The notes under the pieces are model-generated. The model made no database searches. It saw only the letters and a list, made by a program, of their open reading frames with translations, and was not told the origin of the DNA. Positions 19,181 through 23,466 of a DNA stretch of 23,466 nt are shown one piece after another. The position numbers were made by a program, and so were the translations under genes. The stretch lies in assembly GCF_000485595.1 (NCBI RefSeq), contig NW_014577062.1, forward strand, positions 281,212 through 304,677, read 5' to 3'. The stretch's first letter is position 1. Each line of letters begins with the position of its first letter. Origin of the DNA: Priapulus caudatus. Lineage: Eukaryota > Priapulida > Priapulimorpha > Priapulimorphida > Priapulidae.

Positions 19181-19432
19181 CCCCGCTATCGCTCTCGCTC
19201 TTTCTCTCTCTCTTTTGCTCTCCCCTTGTCTCTCCTCGCCTTCCTCTCGCTCATATTTTTCTCTGGCTCTCTCCCTCTCACTCTCTTTATCTCCCTTCTT
19301 TCTCACCCCCTCTCTCCCTCAATCTTTCTCTTTTGTCTCCGCTACTTCCTTTTTTACTCGTCTTTACCCGCTTCTCTCTTATTACTCTTTCTTTCTTTTT
19401 TCTTCCCCTTCTCTCTTTTTCTCCCATCGTTG
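19181..19432. repeat. Polypyrimidine (CTCTTT)-type low-complexity tract
   Basis: About 250 bp of nearly pure C/T on the plus strand without fixed period. Three overlapping S/L/F-rich frames cross it and are artefacts of composition. Confidence 0.9.
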
Positions 19433-19710
19433 TGTACATTTTTATTTGCATTTGTGTGTGTTACACAATGGTACGTGTTGTAGACATGCAGCTTAGTTGT
19501 CGAGAACTACATAATAAAATTCGCCAATCACGGTTATTTGTACCTCTCTTAATTGATAGCTGGCATTGTTGTTGCGGGCGAGCCATGCATGTCCGCCAGC
19601 GAGACAGGCAAGACTAATTGATGAATTTCGCGGGGTACTCGTGCTAATTACGAGACGCTGCGTATGTATGAAGCTGCCTCGATTACACGCTCTGCGCGTC
19701 AATCGTCACG

Positions 19711-19814
19711 CTGGTTGAGACACGTATGGTTGAGACACACTGGTTGAGACACGTATGGTTGAGACACACTGGTTGAGACACGTATGGTTGAGACACACTA
19801 GTTGAGACACGTAT
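19711..19814. repeat. 29-bp tandem repeat with internal half-repeats
   Basis: Units at 19711-19739, 19740-19768 and 19769-19797, plus a 17-bp partial, are identical apart from one G to A change in the last. The unit is CTGGTTGAGACACGTATGGT followed by TGAGACACA. It consists of two related halves sharing GGTTGAGACAC. Confidence 0.95.
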
Positions 19815-21345
19815 AGACGTGCGACTCAACACACAATGAGATCGTATGCCGCGCGGGCGTGTCTTTCATCAGTAAACCCGCTAAAGATGTCACTGTTTTA
19901 GCACACAGACGACGTCGGTCGCCGTACGCCGCGTGCCGACTAAAATATTTATAACGCTCTTACCCTCACACCGATGCTCGTCGCACTCATCACGCAAAAT
20001 CAGCGTGCGTCGCGTGTCGACGGCAGCGACAGCGCACCAACGTTTACGAACGACCGCATTCACTTAGCATTGTTCGATAGCATTTTCGCCGCGAGCGGAT
20101 GCTGCCGCTGCCGCGCACAGACGATGGCAGCGCCGTTGTCACTCAACTTTACGCGTGCGCATGCGCACCTCGACCGACCCGCGATCGGGCAACGCCAGAA
20201 GAAAATCAATGCGACCTCGGCGTGAACCCGTGTTCTCGGCGCCAATCGCGAATACGACCGAAGTGAAGATTTACTATATACATTATACACAGTCGTCGGT
20301 GTCGCCGGCGGCGCCTTCTCTAATCACTCTAAGATGTCGCCAGGAGGTCGCGCGATCACAGCTCGCAGAGACAGCGTCGTGTCTCTCAGTATCGTATATC
20401 TGTAGTTACTGATATATCGAATGCCGCAGGCGTTAGGTTCATCAATGTTAGACCGTCGGATTGTCGTTATTAAAGGTGCGCATCTGCCAGTGAAGAATGA
20501 TGACAGAGAGGAAACAGGGAAAATGGTTCGCGGCTCTCGGACACGTGTGGCAGGGATCTGGAGCGCGAGGGTACCTTCGAATAGAGGATCGCATTCTATA
20601 CCCTACGCAGAGCGTTCGTTCGTCTTCTACGGCTGCAGTAACAAACTGAATAAATGATTCATGCACACGTGATTCTACGCGCGTAAATTTATGGCGAGCT
20701 GTCTTTCGTAATATGAATTACGTCTGCTCACAGCCCGATGATCTTTCCCCTGCAATCACGATACACTCGCTCATCCCGGCGCATGTGGGTAAACTCGTGT
20801 GGGCGACATTCAAGCTAACTCTCCTCTCTACGGCTATGAGATCCCCGCGCGGTGTGCGCTGTCCAGCGTTTGGCGAGCCCGGGTAGGGGGGGGGGGCATC
20901 GGTGCGTGTAAGATCAGGTCGTAGTTTCGGGTCAGTGCGCATCGCGCGGGAGAAGGTGTTAAATAATGCACCGGTGTACGGACGGCCGCGATTCTCTTCT
21001 GCCTCAATTATACATGCCGCCGATTATTAATCGTGCGTGCCGCTTCGTTAATCGCAATTGAGGCGAATTTTTTTCGGCGAAATGGCGGTACAGCATGTTC
21101 CGCTGTAATTCTGCACGCAGTAGCGATTTTTTAACGTATTGCGCGACGGTATTGTTATTATAACCCGTGTTACGAGTAGGATGTATATTGTAAGCGGACA
21201 GATCTTACACGCCAGAGAAAGTGACCGCCGTGCCGCCGTGCCGGGCAATGGGTGCCAGGGGAAGCCATAAAACAGAGACGGCGAGTCAGCGGCGGGACGA
21301 AGATCAAAGAGGCTAAGCTAGGAATCGCAGTCATGATCCCCGGAG
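19815..21345. other. CpG-rich intergenic stretch, no gene recognised
   Basis: CpG-rich over about 19840-20350. Overlapping frames on both strands (19974-20225, 20060-20290, 20155-20412, 20421-20657) show no recognised domain. A G9-10 run lies near 20886. This could contain unrecognised exons, but nothing favours one frame. Confidence 0.35.
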
Positions 21346-21785
21346 TGTGACGGGCGGCCGCACAAGTGTTGACCGGTAGATGACCGTGATGACACCATGG
21401 TCAGAATCGAGACACGCCAAGTGCGCACCGCGCATCCTGCCACCATATTCGGTAGCGGGAGGTAGCAGTAGGAATCCGCACTCTGCCGTGTTCGGGAGGG
21501 CCGGTTGGTCAGAAGGGGAGCTAAAGGAGATCTGTGACGTAAGGGAAGAAACGCGATCGCGGGACTGGGGCGCGACGTATATAAGGTGGAAACCATCGCT
21601 TCCCGGGGCTCTTGGTACAAGACACCCGCGGAGAAAGGTGTAAGTTGTGTGATACGGGGGCTATGTAATCAAACGCTCTTTCTATTCGGTAGTATACGGA
21701 GACTTCATGTATTGTGTTAGAGATTCAGTAAAACACTAGTGAACGTTACTCTTGTCTTGTCTTATGTCTCTATCAGTCTATTACA
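21346..21785 (+). mobile_element. Possible solo or truncated LTR (TGT...ACA, TATA box)
   Basis: The segment begins TGTGACGGGCGG and can be ended at TATTACA (21779-21785), giving the TGT...ACA ends of Gypsy-type LTRs at a plausible 440 bp. TATATAAGG at 21578-21586 sits mid-element where an LTR promoter is expected. The 3' part (GTAAAACAC...TTACTCTTGTCTTGTCTTATG) resembles a U5 region. There is no 5-bp target duplication (CGGAG left, GGCCT right), no primer-binding site after it and no second copy in the window. It could equally be a host TATA promoter whose first exon ends at a donor GGT|GTAAGT (21637-21645). Confidence 0.3.
21578..21586 (+). promoter_or_regulatory. TATA box TATATAAGG
   Basis: Strong match to the TATA consensus followed by GC-rich sequence. 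Transcription would start near 21608, and GTAAGT at 21640 is a donor-like site about 32 bases later. It belongs to the LTR candidate or to a host promoter. Confidence 0.4.
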
Positions 21786-23241
21786 GGCCTTCTACTACGG
21801 TAGTGCGAATAACACGCCTACAATATGCATCCAACTGCCTCGAACGGGCGCAGCACGCACATCACGCACGCACGCACACACAGAAGGACACACGCACGCA
21901 CGCAAGGACGCACACATAGAAATATTATGCAGCAGCATCGATCCCGAAATTCCATTAAAACGCGGACACTTATTGTAACAATGGACGATAATTATATAAG
22001 CATGAAACGAATGTAACGCTATATGGGTACGCTGACGACCTAGGACTTACTGAAATGAACTCGTGCACGCGCATATATTCCTATATTCGCGGATTTAGTC
22101 AAGATGGTCAATACAAAAATATTACCGACGGGACGTAAATCCTCCGCCGACAATCTTATTATGTTTTTATAGGATCTTCTCACGGCACACGCATAGTTAA
22201 TACATGATTGATTAAAGATTAAACGTGGGCTGCTATTCGCATGTATAGGCAAATGTCATCGCAGCTGGAGTTGTGAGTAACAATTGAAATCTCTGATCTC
22301 ATTCCGCGGAGTATGCACAATCTTTCGGTTGAATCTGCTTCAACGTCAGGCACAATTATTATTTACCGGCACTGCAGAGAATTCATAGCAGCGGTTAGAA
22401 TCGCTAGTGCTGTGTTTCAGCGCATGCTATACGTGCTATACCTAGAGAACACAAAGCTCTGAGTGGGAGTCACTATACTCACAAAAAGCACGCCATCCGG
22501 TGAACACGAGAAGCCTGCACAGGCATCCGGAAATTTACAAGAATCAAATATGTGAATTGCAGCGTTCCCATCCGGTTGACGACGCGGCACTATCGACCGA
22601 ATGCAGCTGAAATCGCGGCATAACACAACTGGGAGTCTCACGGGAGCGAGATTTTAACGCTGGAAAGCTGTGAACTGCGGTAATGGTTGATATTTGATCG
22701 CATACTTCTTACGGACTCCGGGCGCGGCCAACGCGAGCACACCAGCGTGAAATGCACGCACGCACCCGGAAATCGCCGTAATTGCTTGCGAGCAAATTAT
22801 CGACGCCGATAATTATTCGCGATCGTTAATTTTCTTAATGAGCTAGAGACGCTTCCACGTCTTACTCGGCTGCGAATTTTTATCGGCTGCGAAAACCGAG
22901 AAAGGTGTCGTCACAACGTCCAGAGAGTTGGTGTTTCATAACATTTGAGGTTTCGCCGGGACCGCATCAACGAATGCCCCTATTTGTGGTGAGCGTCACC
23001 TTTCCTCCACATCATTCATTCCAACATTTTGTGGAGTCAGAATCACTGCCCCGTGAAATACACACCGGTGAGTTAATCGTTGCCACCGTTTTGCGTTATA
23101 AACAAAGACTAAATGACTTGCTATATCGCTGCTTTAAATACGTGGTCTAGCTATACAAACTAGGGGGTTAATACGTACTCTACGTATGCGTAATTGATTA
23201 TCTACGATAGGACAAATTAAATTACCTAATTACTTACTTAT
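21786..23241. other. Intergenic, nothing recognised apart from a short (ACGC)n patch
   Basis: ACGCACGC/ACACAC repeats at about 21855-21915 give the HTHTR-type frame. The remainder is unique sequence. The motif ATCCGG recurs at about 22495, 22526 and 22571. A frame at 22905-23150 is unrecognised. Confidence 0.45.
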
Positions 23242-23420
23242 TAATTAATTGACAAACGCACTTACTGATGATGAGTATTTAGGTTGTGAGAATAGATGAG
23301 CCACACAAAGCAGTAGCTAACACTGAACGTGCGTTAATTAATTGGCTGAAATTAACTAAATTATATTCTCTAATTAATCGACGAACACACCCCCATCGAC
23401 GATGAGAGATTAACAGGCGA
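23242..23420. repeat. Diverged direct repeat, AATTAAT-rich, ~129 bp apart
   Basis: TAATTAATTGACAAACGCAC...GATGATGAG (from 23242) and TAATTAATCGACGAACACAC...GACGATGAG (from 23371) are related over about 40 bp with several substitutions. TTAATTAATTGG at about 23334 adds a third partial copy. Confidence 0.45.
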
Positions 23421-23422
23421 AT

Positions 23423-23423
<1 letters not shown>

Positions 23424-23466
<43 letters not shown>
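23424..23466. repeat. (GT)n microsatellite, runs off the right edge
   Basis: Pure GT dinucleotides to the end of the window; total length unknown. Confidence 0.97.

Noticed and set aside
21318-21643. Overlapping plus and minus frames of 87 and 100 residues
   Set aside because: Unrecognised, mutually overlapping, and within the LTR/promoter candidate.

Overview
This window looks like intergenic or deep-intronic DNA from an invertebrate metazoan. I find no convincing complete protein-coding gene, no tRNA or rRNA, and nothing bacterial such as operons, Shine-Dalgarno sites or CRISPR. The evidence for an animal is: long microsatellites (CA, GA, GATA, TCTG, TTG); relics of eukaryotic cut-and-paste transposons, including the N-terminus of a Tigger/pogo-like transposase; and TTAGGG-type telomeric hexamers, the usual metazoan motif outside most insects. 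CpG is abundant rather than depleted, which argues against a vertebrate. I cannot name a species. Almost every long open frame in the window is a translation of a simple repeat (HTHT, CVCV, YLSI, RERE, poly-N) or of a transposon, and is not a gene.

Layout. 1-450 is a pyrimidine-only minisatellite. 468-549 holds E-box, CRE and CCAAT motifs. 626-811 is a foldback element with perfect 40-bp arms around a TTAGGG tract. 1013-1111 is the Tigger-like transposase fragment. 2415-2850 is a decayed ~41-bp satellite split by a (TA)n island that carries a 60-bp hairpin element. 2929-3606 is a compound CA tract. 3600-4700 is CpG-rich with a (TGTGCG) block and a possible tiny first coding exon ending in a consensus splice donor. 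5245-5392, 5743-5944 and 6623-6730 are three unrelated tandem repeats. 7323-7553 is TCTG, 8603-8726 is TA/GA, and 8971-9255 is an indel-free 15-bp minisatellite.

9965-10374 is the clearest mobile element: a 406-bp MITE with ~45-bp terminal inverted repeats and TA target duplications, in which the right-end motif recurs internally. 10452-10716 is a hAT-like non-autonomous element. 11522-12242 contains three successive hexamer arrays (decayed CCCTAA, then CCATAA, then CACTGT), each kept in 6-bp register. A (TTG)n tract follows at 12530-12623 and a pure CA tract at 13836-14062. 14653-14901 has two CRE palindromes and a TATA box ahead of GA repeats. 16330-17755 is a 1.4-kb GATA/TAGA-rich block, followed by CA and GA tracts to about 18055.

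The last 5 kb is lower in repeats. It has a polypyrimidine tract (19181-19432), a 29-bp tandem repeat (19711-19814), and a possible diverged LTR with a strong TATA box (21346-21785). It ends inside a GT microsatellite. No genes are seen to work together. The interest lies in the repeat and mobile-element architecture, above all the telomere-cored foldback, the MITE with repeated termini and the hexamer arrays.
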